From an uncultured Acidimicrobiales bacterium (GTDB lineage Bacteria > Actinomycetota > Acidimicrobiia > Acidimicrobiales > Aldehydirespiratoraceae), in contig CATOTC010000001.1 in the NCBI GenBank assembly GCA_951812975.1, forward strand, positions 310,001 through 374,000: a stretch of 64,000 bases of DNA, given 5' to 3'. This document shows positions 24,752 to 35,419 of the stretch, in pieces. Position 1 is the first letter of the stretch. Each line of letters starts with the position of its first letter. Below the pieces are notes generated by a model that made no database searches, was not told where the DNA came from, and was given only the letters and a program-made list of their open reading frames with translations. The position numbers were made by a program, and so were the translations under genes.

Positions 24752-25672
24752 TCACTCGCTGGCTGCGGCGAGGAGCGTTTCAACACCGTGGTCCTGGACC
24801 CTCTCAAGGTCTTCGCGGTACTTGAGCAGCGCTGGGAACGTCGCCTCCACCTGATCGACGACAAGCTCGTCGGCGCCGAGCAGGTTCAGCGCACGCGCCC
24901 AGTCGATGGTCTCAGACACGCCGGGGGGCTTGTAGAGGCCGACCTGACGGATCGCCGCGGCCGCGGCTGCGATCTGGGCCGCGAGCCGCCGGCTCACGGT
25001 CGGGGCATGGAGCCGGATGATCTCGATCTCCCGCTCCACTTCGGGGTGGGTCACCCAGTGGTACAGGCAGCGTCGTTTCAGGGCGTCGTGGACATCACGG
25101 GTGCGGTTTGAAGTGACGATCACCACCGGCGGCTCAATGGCGGAGAAGGTACCGATCTCGGGGATTGTGATCGAATAGTCGGCCAACACCTCGAGCAGGA
25201 AGGCTTCGAACTCGTCGTCGGAGCGGTCGACTTCGTCGATCAGCAGCACTGGTGGCGGACCTGAATCGTGGGCGATGGCTTCGAGCAGCGGTCGGCGCAC
25301 CAGGAATCTCTCGTCGTACAGTTCGTCCTCGAGCGCCGAGGTCTCGCTGGTGGAGGCCGCGCCCGTTGCTTCGGCGGTGCGCAAGTGCAGCAACTGGCGG
25401 GAATAGTCCCATTCATAGACTGCCTGGTTGACGTCGATTCCCTCATAGCACTGGATCCGCAGGAGCCGGCCGCCGATCCAGTCGGCGAGCACTCTCGCGA
25501 CTTCTGTCTTGCCGACTCCGGGTTCTCCCTCCAGCAGCAGCGGTCGACGCAGACGCAACGCCAGATAGACGGCGGTCGCCAGCCCCTCGTCAGGGAGATA
25601 GCGATTCCGGCGCAGCGCATCGCTCACCTGCACCACCGATGAGACGCTGCGAGGATCAGTTCTGTCGGTCAT
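24752..25672 (-). CDS. MoxR-type AAA+ ATPase, CoxD type
   Basis: ATG at 25672 follows CGGAGG and gives 306 residues. The upstream part of the long open frame is repeat DNA and not protein. Walker A is LLLEGEPGVGKTEVARVLAD (about residue 48) and Walker B VLLIDEVDRSDDEFEAFLLE. Sensor and arginine-finger regions follow (VTSNRTRDVHDALKRRCLYHW). MoxR ATPases remodel partner enzymes with a VWA protein, here the next gene. Its target would be the CoxL-like hydroxylase at 28.5 kb. An ABC exporter module is inserted between the two. Confidence 0.9.
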   Translation of the reverse strand: MTDRTDPRSVSSVVQVSDALRRNRYLPDEGLATAVYLALRLRRPLLLEGEPGVGKTEVARVLADWIGGRLLRIQCYEGIDVNQAVYEWDYSRQLLHLRTAEATGAASTSETSALEDELYDERFLVRRPLLEAIAHDSGPPPVLLIDEVDRSDDEFEAFLLEVLADYSITIPEIGTFSAIEPPVVIVTSNRTRDVHDALKRRCLYHWVTHPEVEREIEIIRLHAPTVSRRLAAQIAAAAAAIRQVGLYKPPGVSETIDWARALNLLGADELVVDQVEATFPALLKYREDLERVQDHGVETLLAAASE

Positions 25673-25715
25673 GGGTTCGACCTCCGAACGACCAATGGTA
25701 GAGGCCGAGAGTATT

Positions 25716-25831
25716 GATCCCGCACACGGCTGCGACCGAACGAGGCCGTGGCCCGAGCGGCCCGCCCGCGGCCCCGCGGCCCGCCCGCGGCCTCGCGGCC
25801 CGTGAGCGCAGCGAACAAGAGCCGGAATCAA
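25716..25831 (+). repeat. Dispersed intergenic repeat, copy 2
   Basis: The same series of blocks as at 228-300 (GATCCCG, GAGGCCGTGGCCC, AGCGGCCC, GTGAGCGCAGCGAACAAGAG), with a 40-bp GC-rich expansion made of GCCCGCGGCC-like units. It lies upstream of the MoxR gene and passes into the 26-bp tandem array. Confidence 0.6.
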
Positions 25832-25909
25832 GCGCAACGAACAAGAGCGGGAATCAAGCGCAACGAACAAGAGCCGGAATCAAGCGCAACGAACAAAAGC
25901 GGGACATTT
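25806..25909 (+). repeat. 26-bp tandem repeat, four copies
   Basis: Four head-to-tail units of GCGCAACGAACAAGAG plus CCGGAATCAA or a close variant, at 25806, 25832, 25858 and 25884. The unit is the tail of the dispersed repeat, so amplification began there. It is noncoding, in the 267-bp gap between the MoxR gene and the exporter permease gene. Confidence 0.85.
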
Positions 25910-25939
25910 CAAGTCACCGCCGGATGCTGATCAATGATC

Positions 25940-26740
25940 TCATCGTGTTCGGCGGATCAGTTCGGCCCGGGCCCACGTGCCGAAAATGGCGATGCCGCAG
26001 GCGATGACCAGCAGACCGGGCCAGGTGTCGGCCCAGGTGACATCGCCGAGATACCCCTGACGGGTCATACGCAGAAGGTTGGTTGTCGGGTTGACCCGAG
26101 CGACTTGTTCCATCCAGCCGTCCAGCAAAGCGATAGGAACCTGCCCGATCGACGGGAAGATCACCAAGAAGCTGGTCATCTGCACGATCGTCATCGCCCG
26201 CACGTCTCCCATGCGAAGCACAACCCCCAAACCGAAGCAGCCGATGACCAAAGCACCGCCGATGCCGCCGCTGAACGCCACGACGATTCCCAGAATCCCG
26301 CCGGGCAGTTCCGCGTTCATAACTAGTGCCAGCACCGTTACCAGAGTGATGGGTATCAGCGCCCGAATCGCGGTGTATGTCAGCGGGGCCGCGATGATGA
26401 TCCCCCGTCGTATCGGACTCGCTAGGAGACGGTCCATGAAACCGGTCTCAAGGTCGTTGGCGACTGTCCCCGCGGTTCCGACCCCTGAGAACATGGCTCC
26501 CTGCAGCAGAGCGAAGGCAACGACCCAGTTGATCAGATTCTCAGTCGGGTAGCCGTCGACCCGGGAGATCCCGTCGAAGCTGGAGGTGAACACCACCAAG
26601 AAGAAGATCGGCATCACGACCATCGGCACCATGATCGCTGGCAACCGTGCGAACCTGGTCAGGTTGCGGTGACACATCCAGACAATGGGGAACAATCCGA
26701 CCCCCGTGTCGCGGGACCGGGCGGGGGCGACCCCGGTCAT
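25940..26740 (-). CDS. ABC-2 type exporter permease (DrrB-like)
   Basis: ATG at 26740 overlaps the upstream permease gene by four bases, giving 266 residues. There are six predicted helices, and the ABC-2 motif region is NDLETGFMDRLLASPIRRG. It forms, with the neighbouring permease and ATPase, a DrrAB-type exporter. The substrate (drug, lipid or glycan) cannot be inferred. The second permease with the same ETGF.DRL.ASP motif suggests a heterodimeric channel. Confidence 0.87.
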   Translation of the reverse strand: MTGVAPARSRDTGVGLFPIVWMCHRNLTRFARLPAIMVPMVVMPIFFLVVFTSSFDGISRVDGYPTENLINWVVAFALLQGAMFSGVGTAGTVANDLETGFMDRLLASPIRRGIIIAAPLTYTAIRALIPITLVTVLALVMNAELPGGILGIVVAFSGGIGGALVIGCFGLGVVLRMGDVRAMTIVQMTSFLVIFPSIGQVPIALLDGWMEQVARVNPTTNLLRMTRQGYLGDVTWADTWPGLLVIACGIAIFGTWARAELIRRTR

Positions 26741-27552
26741 GAGCGCCTCAATCGCCGAAGATGGGCGCGGTAGGCCAGACTCAGCGACACCAACCCAATC
26801 AACAGGCTGTAACCGAGCGCCTCGAACACGTGGCCCCAACTCCACCCCGAGATAACGAGTTGCCTCGTCGGGTCCATCACAAGGGTGAAGGGGTTTCGTT
26901 CAGCCACCGACTGGTACCAGCCCTTCATCAGCTCCGTCGGAAAAAAGGCCGACGACACGAAGACCATGACGAAGATGAGCGGGAACATCGACTGGGTCGC
27001 TTCGGTGCTGCCGGTCCGCAGTGCCACGGCCAAACCGAACCCCGAGATTCCGACCGAAAGCACGATGCTTATCAGCATCAGCGCCACAACCCCCGCGACG
27101 CCGCTCGCTATCGGCACTCCAAGGACCACGAAGATCGCCGTATGGACACCTGCCTGGAAGCCCGCAGCCGCCGCGGCGCCACCGACGCGCCCCACGAAGA
27201 TCGACTGCCGCGCGACCGGAGAGGCCACCAGCCGGTCGAAGAACCCGGTCTCGATGTCCGACGCCATGTCTGTACCGGCATTGGATGCGTTGAAGGCGAT
27301 CCCCTGGAGGATCGTCGCCGGCAGAATGAACTGCAGGAACGAATCGACCTCGGGGAACTCCGACAGTCCCGTCGCCTTGGCGAACTGTGACGAGTAGACC
27401 GCCGCCATCGCCAACGGAAAGATCAGCCCGGGAGCCCAACGATCAACCTTTCGTGCCGTGGCAAGGACCGACCGCACCGTCAGGGTCCACGCCTGCTCGG
27501 TGCCGACGAGCAGACGGGGGCGGTTCAACCGAAGGCCTTGGGCAGCGGTCAA
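26737..27552 (-). CDS. ABC-2 type exporter permease (DrrB-like), second subunit
   Basis: The 271-residue protein has six membrane helices. The motif SDIETGFFDRLVASPVARQS is the same as in the next gene, and the first helix lies near FPLAMAAVYSSQF. It overlaps both the ATPase gene and the next permease gene by four bases, so the three are one translationally coupled exporter. This cassette has no evident link with molybdenum enzymes and separates coxL from coxD. Confidence 0.87.
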   Translation of the reverse strand: MTAAQGLRLNRPRLLVGTEQAWTLTVRSVLATARKVDRWAPGLIFPLAMAAVYSSQFAKATGLSEFPEVDSFLQFILPATILQGIAFNASNAGTDMASDIETGFFDRLVASPVARQSIFVGRVGGAAAAAGFQAGVHTAIFVVLGVPIASGVAGVVALMLISIVLSVGISGFGLAVALRTGSTEATQSMFPLIFVMVFVSSAFFPTELMKGWYQSVAERNPFTLVMDPTRQLVISGWSWGHVFEALGYSLLIGLVSLSLAYRAHLRRLRRS

Positions 27553-28490
27553 GTCTCGGCGCCCTCCAGGCGCCTGCCGGTGGCGTCAGCAAAGACGTCG
27601 TCGAGGCTCGGAGAGTCCAACTCGAAGTGTGCAACGGGGACACCCTGCTCATCGAGGGCCCGAACCACGTCGGTCAGGCGAGTGGCCCCACCCCTCAAGC
27701 CGATCGCAACCCGGCCGTCACGCGCCGGCCGCTGATCGCCGAAAGCACCGAGCACCTGGCGAGCCAACTCGATGGTCGTCTCATCGGCCACTTCCACGCG
27801 CAGGGTGGGATCTCCGACCTGGCCCTTGAGCACAGTGGGGTCGCCCTCCCTGACGATCACGCCGTTGTCGATTATGGCTATCCGTGCGGCCAGCTCGTCG
27901 GCCTCCTCGAGGTACTGGGTGGTCAAGAAGACTGTCGTACCGTCGTCGTTGAGCGAGCGGACCTCCTCCCAGACCGCAACACGGCTCGTCGGGTCCAACC
28001 CGGTCGTCGGCTCATCCAGGAACAGCACCGCGGGTCGATGAATCAGCGCCAGAGCCAGATCAAGGCGCCTACGCATCCCGCCGGAGTACGTTCCGACACG
28101 ACGGTCGGCCGCTCCGGTCAACCCGACCCGCTCCAAGAGCTCAGAGCCGCGGTCAGCCGCGCGGCGCCTGCCCAGGCCGTGCAGCACGGCCTGCAGACGC
28201 AACAGTTCGGAGCCTGTCATCAGCGGATCGATGGCGGCGTCCTGAAGGGCCACCCCGATCAGGCGGCGGACCGAGTCCGCTTCTTTGACGACATCGAATC
28301 CGGCCACCCGCGCGGTGCCCGCGGTGGGACGTAACAGCGTCACCAGCATCCGCACCGTGGTGGACTTCCCAGCGCCGTTCGGGCCGAGGAACCCGAATAT
28401 CTCCCCTTCGGCAACCTCCAAGTCGATGCCAGCCACCGCGGTGACGTCGCCGAACGTCCGAACCAGGCCTTCGGCCTCAACTGGTTTCAC
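27549..28490 (-). CDS. ABC exporter ATPase (DrrA-like)
   Basis: The 313-residue ATPase has Walker A FLGPNGAGKSTTVRMLVTLL, signature TYSGGMRRRLDLALALIHRP, and Walker B AVLFLDEPTTGLDP. A C-terminal regulatory extension (about 230-313) is typical of DrrA. It is the first gene of the exporter unit and lies 34 bp after the CoxL-like gene. By family the unit exports hydrophobic compounds; there is no biosynthetic cluster here to suggest which. Confidence 0.92.
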   Translation of the reverse strand: MKPVEAEGLVRTFGDVTAVAGIDLEVAEGEIFGFLGPNGAGKSTTVRMLVTLLRPTAGTARVAGFDVVKEADSVRRLIGVALQDAAIDPLMTGSELLRLQAVLHGLGRRRAADRGSELLERVGLTGAADRRVGTYSGGMRRRLDLALALIHRPAVLFLDEPTTGLDPTSRVAVWEEVRSLNDDGTTVFLTTQYLEEADELAARIAIIDNGVIVREGDPTVLKGQVGDPTLRVEVADETTIELARQVLGAFGDQRPARDGRVAIGLRGGATRLTDVVRALDEQGVPVAHFELDSPSLDDVFADATGRRLEGAET

Positions 28491-28524
28491 GGCTGTGGCT
28501 GACCGTTCCGGTGGCAGGGACTGC

Positions 28525-30810
28525 TCACGAACCGGTCTCTGCGATGGCCGACCAGACCTTCTGCGGCGACAGGGGAACGTCGATGTGTCTCACGCCGAGG
28601 TGGCTGAGCGCGTCGATCACCGCGCTCTGGACGGCCGGGGTCGATCCGATGGCTCCCGACTCGCCGATGCCTTTGGCGCCGAGCGGGTTGTTGGGGGTGG
28701 GCGTCTCCATCGCCACGAGCTCGAACGACGGCAGTTCAGCCGAAGAGATTATTGAGTAGTCGGCGAAGTTGCTGGTAACCGGGTTGCCGTCCTCGTCGTA
28801 GCAGACCTCTTCGAGGAGCGCCTGAGCCACTCCCTGGGCGATCCCCCCGTGCCGCTGGCCCTCGACGATCAGGGGGTTGATCAGAGTTCCCGCATCGTCG
28901 ACGGTCACCATGCGCTTCAACACCACGCCTCCGGTCTCGGTGTCGACCTCCACAACCGCGACATGCGTACCGAACGGGTAGGTGCAGTTGCCGTTGAAGT
29001 CGCTGTCGGCGACGAGCTGTTCGTCAGTGGCCGCTGCGGCGACTTCGGCCCATGTCTTGGTGACTGCCGGAGTGCCCGATACATGGAAAACACCGGAGTC
29101 GGTGTCGAGCACCACATCGGCGACCGCGGCCTCCAACAGCTCAGCGGCAATCTCTCTGGCGGCGTCGGCGACGGTCGCCGCCGCGTCGAACACGGCCGAT
29201 CCTCCAAGCTGGGTGGAGCGGCTGGCCACCGTGCCCTCACCCCGCGGAACCTTGTCGGTGTCTCCCTGGATCACTTCTATGTCTTGAACATCGAGGCCCA
29301 GCTGCTCCGCGGCGATCATCGCGAACGTCGTGGCATGGCCCTGTCCGTGTGACAGGGATCCCGAGTACACACGAGCCTTGCCGTCCGGGGTGATCTCGAC
29401 CTTGCCGTACTCGTTGCCGCCCGGTGCGGGTCCCGCGGTTATCTCAACGTAGTTGGCGACGCCGATCCCGATCTGCACCGGGTCATCAGAGGCTCGGCGC
29501 GCAACCTGGGCGGCTCGCAGCTCGGTATACCCCGACGCTTCCAGTGCCTTGTCGAGTGCCGCTTCGTAGTCGCCGGTGTCGTAGGTGCTGCCCACTGCAG
29601 TGGTGACGGGGAAGGCGTCTTTGGCGATGAGGTTCCTGCGCCGCAGCTCGATCGGATCGATTCCGGCGGTCGCCGCGAAGAGGTCGAACATGCGCTCGAT
29701 GGTGAGTGTCGCCTCGGGGCGGCCCGCACCCCTGAAGGCCTCGGTCGGAACCGCGTTGGTGATGATCGACCGCGCCTGGGTCTCGATGTTTGCGATGTCG
29801 TAGGTGCCGGGTGCCATCGGCAGCGTGAAGAAGGGCAGGAAGGCACCGACGCGGGTGTAGGCACCTGCGTCCATCAGCACGTCGAGCCGGTAGTGGGTGA
29901 TCTCGCCCTGCTTGGTGCCGCCGAGGGCTGCGTGATGGACCTGTGCTCTGCCCGGTCCAGCCGCGATCAGGTTCTCTGTGCGTGTCTCGAACCATCGAAC
30001 TGGTCGACCCGCGAGGCGTGAGAGGTGCGGGATCAGCATGTCTTCGGGAGTGGGAGCGACCTTGGCGCCGAATCCGCCTCCGACATCGGGAGCGATCACG
30101 TGGACATCGCTGTGAGCCAGTCCGTACATTTGCACGAGCGACTCCTTGACGCGGTGCGATGCTTGGCTCGAAACGAACATCAGCAGGCGTTCATCGGTCC
30201 ACGACGCCGCAGCCGAACGCACTTCGAGGGGCGCGGCAGACATTCGCGGATGAACCACGCGTTGTTCGACGACGACTTCACAGTCAGCGAAGAATGAGTC
30301 GTCGGAGATTCCGGTGGCCATTCCAAGATCGGAGAAGGTGAGGGCGGTGTTGGTGCCGTGGCCCTCATGCACCACAACCTCGTCCGCGGCCGCGGCTTCG
30401 AGGTCCGTCACCGCGTCGAGCGGGTCGATGTCCACAAATACCAGATCAGCTGCATCCTGAGCAGCGGATCGAGTCTCAGCGAGCACCACAGCCACGGGTT
30501 CGCCCACGAACCGGACACGATCACGGGCCAGCAGGGGTCGATTGAGCAGATCCGGAGGAAACATCGGGACGCTTCCCGGCAGCATCAAGTCGACGTCGGC
30601 TCCGGTGAGTATCAGGGTGACACCTGGCACAGAGCGGGCTTCGTCGGCATCAACCTCGATGATCCTGCCGTTGGCCGCGAACGACCGGACGAATACCGCG
30701 TGCAGCGCTCCGGCGAGGCGCGGGTCGTCGAGATCGGCTGTGTAGGTCGCTCCAGCGGTGAGAAACTGGGGGTCTTCCTTCCGCAGAACCCTGGTCCCGA
30801 TGATCGTCAT
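28525..30810 (-). CDS. Molybdenum hydroxylase large subunit (CoxL-like, form II motif)
   Basis: The 761-residue protein is full length for the xanthine oxidase/CO dehydrogenase large subunit. It has an N-terminal aldehyde-oxidase a/b hammerhead domain (RVLRKEDPQFLTAGATYTAD) and two molybdopterin-binding domains (GGGFGAKV, GQGHATTFAMIAAEQLGL, KGIGESGAIGS, with the catalytic Glu in the last). The active-site loop reads EAFRGAGRPEA. Form I CO dehydrogenase has AYxCSFR at this place and form II AYRGAGR, so this is not a classical CO dehydrogenase and the substrate is open. No CoxM (FAD) or CoxS (2Fe-2S) gene lies next to it, so partners must be encoded elsewhere. Confidence 0.88.
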   Translation of the reverse strand: MTIIGTRVLRKEDPQFLTAGATYTADLDDPRLAGALHAVFVRSFAANGRIIEVDADEARSVPGVTLILTGADVDLMLPGSVPMFPPDLLNRPLLARDRVRFVGEPVAVVLAETRSAAQDAADLVFVDIDPLDAVTDLEAAAADEVVVHEGHGTNTALTFSDLGMATGISDDSFFADCEVVVEQRVVHPRMSAAPLEVRSAAASWTDERLLMFVSSQASHRVKESLVQMYGLAHSDVHVIAPDVGGGFGAKVAPTPEDMLIPHLSRLAGRPVRWFETRTENLIAAGPGRAQVHHAALGGTKQGEITHYRLDVLMDAGAYTRVGAFLPFFTLPMAPGTYDIANIETQARSIITNAVPTEAFRGAGRPEATLTIERMFDLFAATAGIDPIELRRRNLIAKDAFPVTTAVGSTYDTGDYEAALDKALEASGYTELRAAQVARRASDDPVQIGIGVANYVEITAGPAPGGNEYGKVEITPDGKARVYSGSLSHGQGHATTFAMIAAEQLGLDVQDIEVIQGDTDKVPRGEGTVASRSTQLGGSAVFDAAATVADAAREIAAELLEAAVADVVLDTDSGVFHVSGTPAVTKTWAEVAAAATDEQLVADSDFNGNCTYPFGTHVAVVEVDTETGGVVLKRMVTVDDAGTLINPLIVEGQRHGGIAQGVAQALLEEVCYDEDGNPVTSNFADYSIISSAELPSFELVAMETPTPNNPLGAKGIGESGAIGSTPAVQSAVIDALSHLGVRHIDVPLSPQKVWSAIAETGS

Positions 30811-30858
30811 CTCGCGCGCCTCCCCTTTGCGTACCTGAACCAGATGAGACTAACGGCC

Positions 30859-30898
30859 CGTGTGTCAGTTGGGACCGTGTCTCAGTTGGGACCGCGTC

Positions 30899-30909
<11 letters not shown>
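30859..30909 (+). repeat. 17-bp tandem repeat, three copies
   Basis: Three units of CGTGTCTCAGTTGGGAC or near variants at 30859, 30876 and 30893. The third overlaps the last codons and stop of the ftsB-like gene. It lies at the junction between that gene and the inserted cox-like region. Confidence 0.8.
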
Positions 30910-33477
<2,568 letters not shown>

Positions 33478-33562
33478 CGCGCCGACCCGGTGACGGTATG
33501 GCACCGCCCCGGACCGCCGAAACCCCGGCGAGCGTTGATGTCGTTTCGACTCACTATACGAA

Positions 33563-33670
33563 ATGACTGTTGGCGCTGACCTGATCGGCCATCTCGGCGG
33601 GCTGGAACTAACCGGCGGCGACCATGACGGCGAGCCGTTAACGTTTGCTCCCGACGGGCTGCTGCCTTAG
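33563..33670 (+). CDS. Small ORF with a conserved duplicate at 35505
   Basis: A 35-codon frame, MTVGADLIGHLGGLELTGGD then HDGEPLTFAPDGLLP. Its first 21 codons match the frame starting at 35505 (MTVGADLIGYLGGLELTGGD) with mostly silent differences. Mostly synonymous change suggests the peptide is or was translated. It faintly resembles the start of phage terminase large subunits, but that is a guess. It lies 10 bp before the RCC1 lipoprotein gene. Confidence 0.4.
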   Translation: MTVGADLIGHLGGLELTGGDHDGEPLTFAPDGLLP

Positions 33671-33679
33671 CGTCCCCGG

Positions 33680-35419
33680 ATGCTCAAACATCTGAAATCG
33701 TTGTCCGGTTGTTGTGTCGTGATTCTCGGTCTGGTGGTGGTGTCGTTGCTGGCGGCCTGCGCGACCGACACCGACTCCGAGGCGACCGACACCGACACCG
33801 AGACGACCGATGCGCCGTCGGGCGCGTTCAAGGCCGTCACCGCCGGTTGGTCGCATTCGTGCGCGATACGAGGCGACGACACGATCACCTGCTGGGGCTG
33901 GAACGACGACGGGCAGTCTGATGCGCCGTCGGGCACGTTCAAGGCCGTCACCGCTGGCGACTCGCATTCGTGCGGGCTGCGCAGCGACGACACCATCGCC
34001 TGCTGGGGCGACAACTTCTCCGGGCGGTCTGATGCGCCGTCGGGCACGTTCAAGGCCGTCACCGCCGGCACCTTTCATTCGTGCGGGCTGCGTACCGACG
34101 ACACGATCACCTGCTGGGGCGACAACTTCTCCGGGCGGTCTGATGCGCCGTCGGGCACGTTCAAGACCGTCACCGCCGGCCTCAGCCATTCGTGCGGGGT
34201 CGGCAGCGACGACACGATCACCTGCTGGGGCGACAACGACGACGGGCAGGCTGATGCGCCGCCGGGCACGTTCAAGGCCGTCACCGCGGGCACCTTTCAT
34301 TCGTGCGGGCTGCGTACCGACGACACGATCACCTGCTGGGGCGACAACGACGACGGGCAGTCTGATGCGCCGTCGGGCACGTTCAAGACCGTCACCGCGG
34401 GCTGGGGGCATTCGTGCGCCTTGCGTACCGACGCCACGATCACCTGCTGGGGCTGGAACGACGACGGGCAGTCTGATGCGCCGTCGGGCACGTTCAAGGC
34501 CGTCACCGCTGGCGACTCGCATTCGTGCGGGCTGCGCAGCGACGACACGATCACCTGCTGGGGCGACAACTTCTCCGGGCGGTCTGATGCGCCGTCGGGC
34601 ACGTTCAAGACCGTCACCGCCGGCGGGGGGCATTCGTGCGGCTTGCGTACCGACGACACGATCACCTGCTGGGGCTACAACGACTCCGGGCAGACCGATG
34701 CGCCGTCGGGCACGTTCCAAACCGTCACCGCCGGCGGGGGGCATTCGTGCGGCTTGCGTACCGACGACACGATCACCTGCTGGGGCTACAACGACTCCGG
34801 GCAGACCGATGCGCCGTCGGGCACGTTCCAAACCGTCACCGCCGGCTGGGACCATTCGTGCGGCTTGCGTACCGACGACACGATCACCTGCTGGGGCTGG
34901 AACCTCGACGGGTCGATCGTTGCGCCGTCGGGCACGTTCAAGACCGTCACCGCCGGCGGCTGGCATTCGTGCGGGCTGCGCAGCGACGACACGATCACCT
35001 GCTGGGGCTACAACGACTCCGGGCAGACTGACGCGCCGTCGGGCACGTTCCAAACCGTCACCGCCGGCGGCGGGCATTCGTGCGGGCTGCGCAGCGACGA
35101 CACGATCACCTGCGGGCATTCGTGCGGGCTGCGCAGCGACGACACGATCACCTGCTGGGGCTACAACGACTCCGGGCAGACCGATGCGCCGTCGGGCACG
35201 TTCAAGGCCGTCACCGCCGGCGGCTGGCATTCGTGCGGGCTGCGCAGCGACGACACGATCACCTGCTGGGGCTACAACGAATTCGGGCGGGCTGATGAGC
35301 CGTCGGGCACGTTCCAAACCGTCACCGCTGGCGGCGGCGGGCATTCGTGCGGCTTGCGTACCGACGACACGATCACCTGCTGGGGCTACAACGACTCCGG
35401 GCAGACTGACGCGCCGTAG
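33680..35419 (+). CDS. RCC1-repeat lipoprotein
   Basis: The 579-residue surface protein has a lipoprotein signal (CCVVILGLVVVSLLAACATD, lipid Cys27), a short Asp/Thr linker and about fourteen 37-residue RCC1-type repeats of the form AG.SHSCGLRSDDTITCWG, DNDDGQSDAPSGTFKAVT. Each repeat carries two Cys. RCC1 repeats make beta-propellers, and two seven-bladed units would fit. Repeats 8 and 9 are identical at the DNA level, and one repeat is a partial 13-residue copy (35106-35145), so the array is changing by slippage. The gene lies in the recombinase island, facing the recombinase. The ligand is unknown. Confidence 0.85.
   Translation: MLKHLKSLSGCCVVILGLVVVSLLAACATDTDSEATDTDTETTDAPSGAFKAVTAGWSHSCAIRGDDTITCWGWNDDGQSDAPSGTFKAVTAGDSHSCGLRSDDTIACWGDNFSGRSDAPSGTFKAVTAGTFHSCGLRTDDTITCWGDNFSGRSDAPSGTFKTVTAGLSHSCGVGSDDTITCWGDNDDGQADAPPGTFKAVTAGTFHSCGLRTDDTITCWGDNDDGQSDAPSGTFKTVTAGWGHSCALRTDATITCWGWNDDGQSDAPSGTFKAVTAGDSHSCGLRSDDTITCWGDNFSGRSDAPSGTFKTVTAGGGHSCGLRTDDTITCWGYNDSGQTDAPSGTFQTVTAGGGHSCGLRTDDTITCWGYNDSGQTDAPSGTFQTVTAGWDHSCGLRTDDTITCWGWNLDGSIVAPSGTFKTVTAGGWHSCGLRSDDTITCWGYNDSGQTDAPSGTFQTVTAGGGHSCGLRSDDTITCGHSCGLRSDDTITCWGYNDSGQTDAPSGTFKAVTAGGWHSCGLRSDDTITCWGYNEFGRADEPSGTFQTVTAGGGGHSCGLRTDDTITCWGYNDSGQTDAP

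Noticed and set aside
28525..30810. An aerobic form I CO dehydrogenase large subunit.
   Set aside because: The active-site loop reads AFRGAGR, not AYxCSFR, and the medium and small subunit genes are missing.
33638..35344. A 568-residue open frame on the minus strand across the RCC1 array, and a 555-residue one on the plus strand in another frame.
   Set aside because: Both arise because the 111-bp repeats keep all frames open together. The lipoprotein frame alone has a signal peptide, lipobox and a known repeat family.
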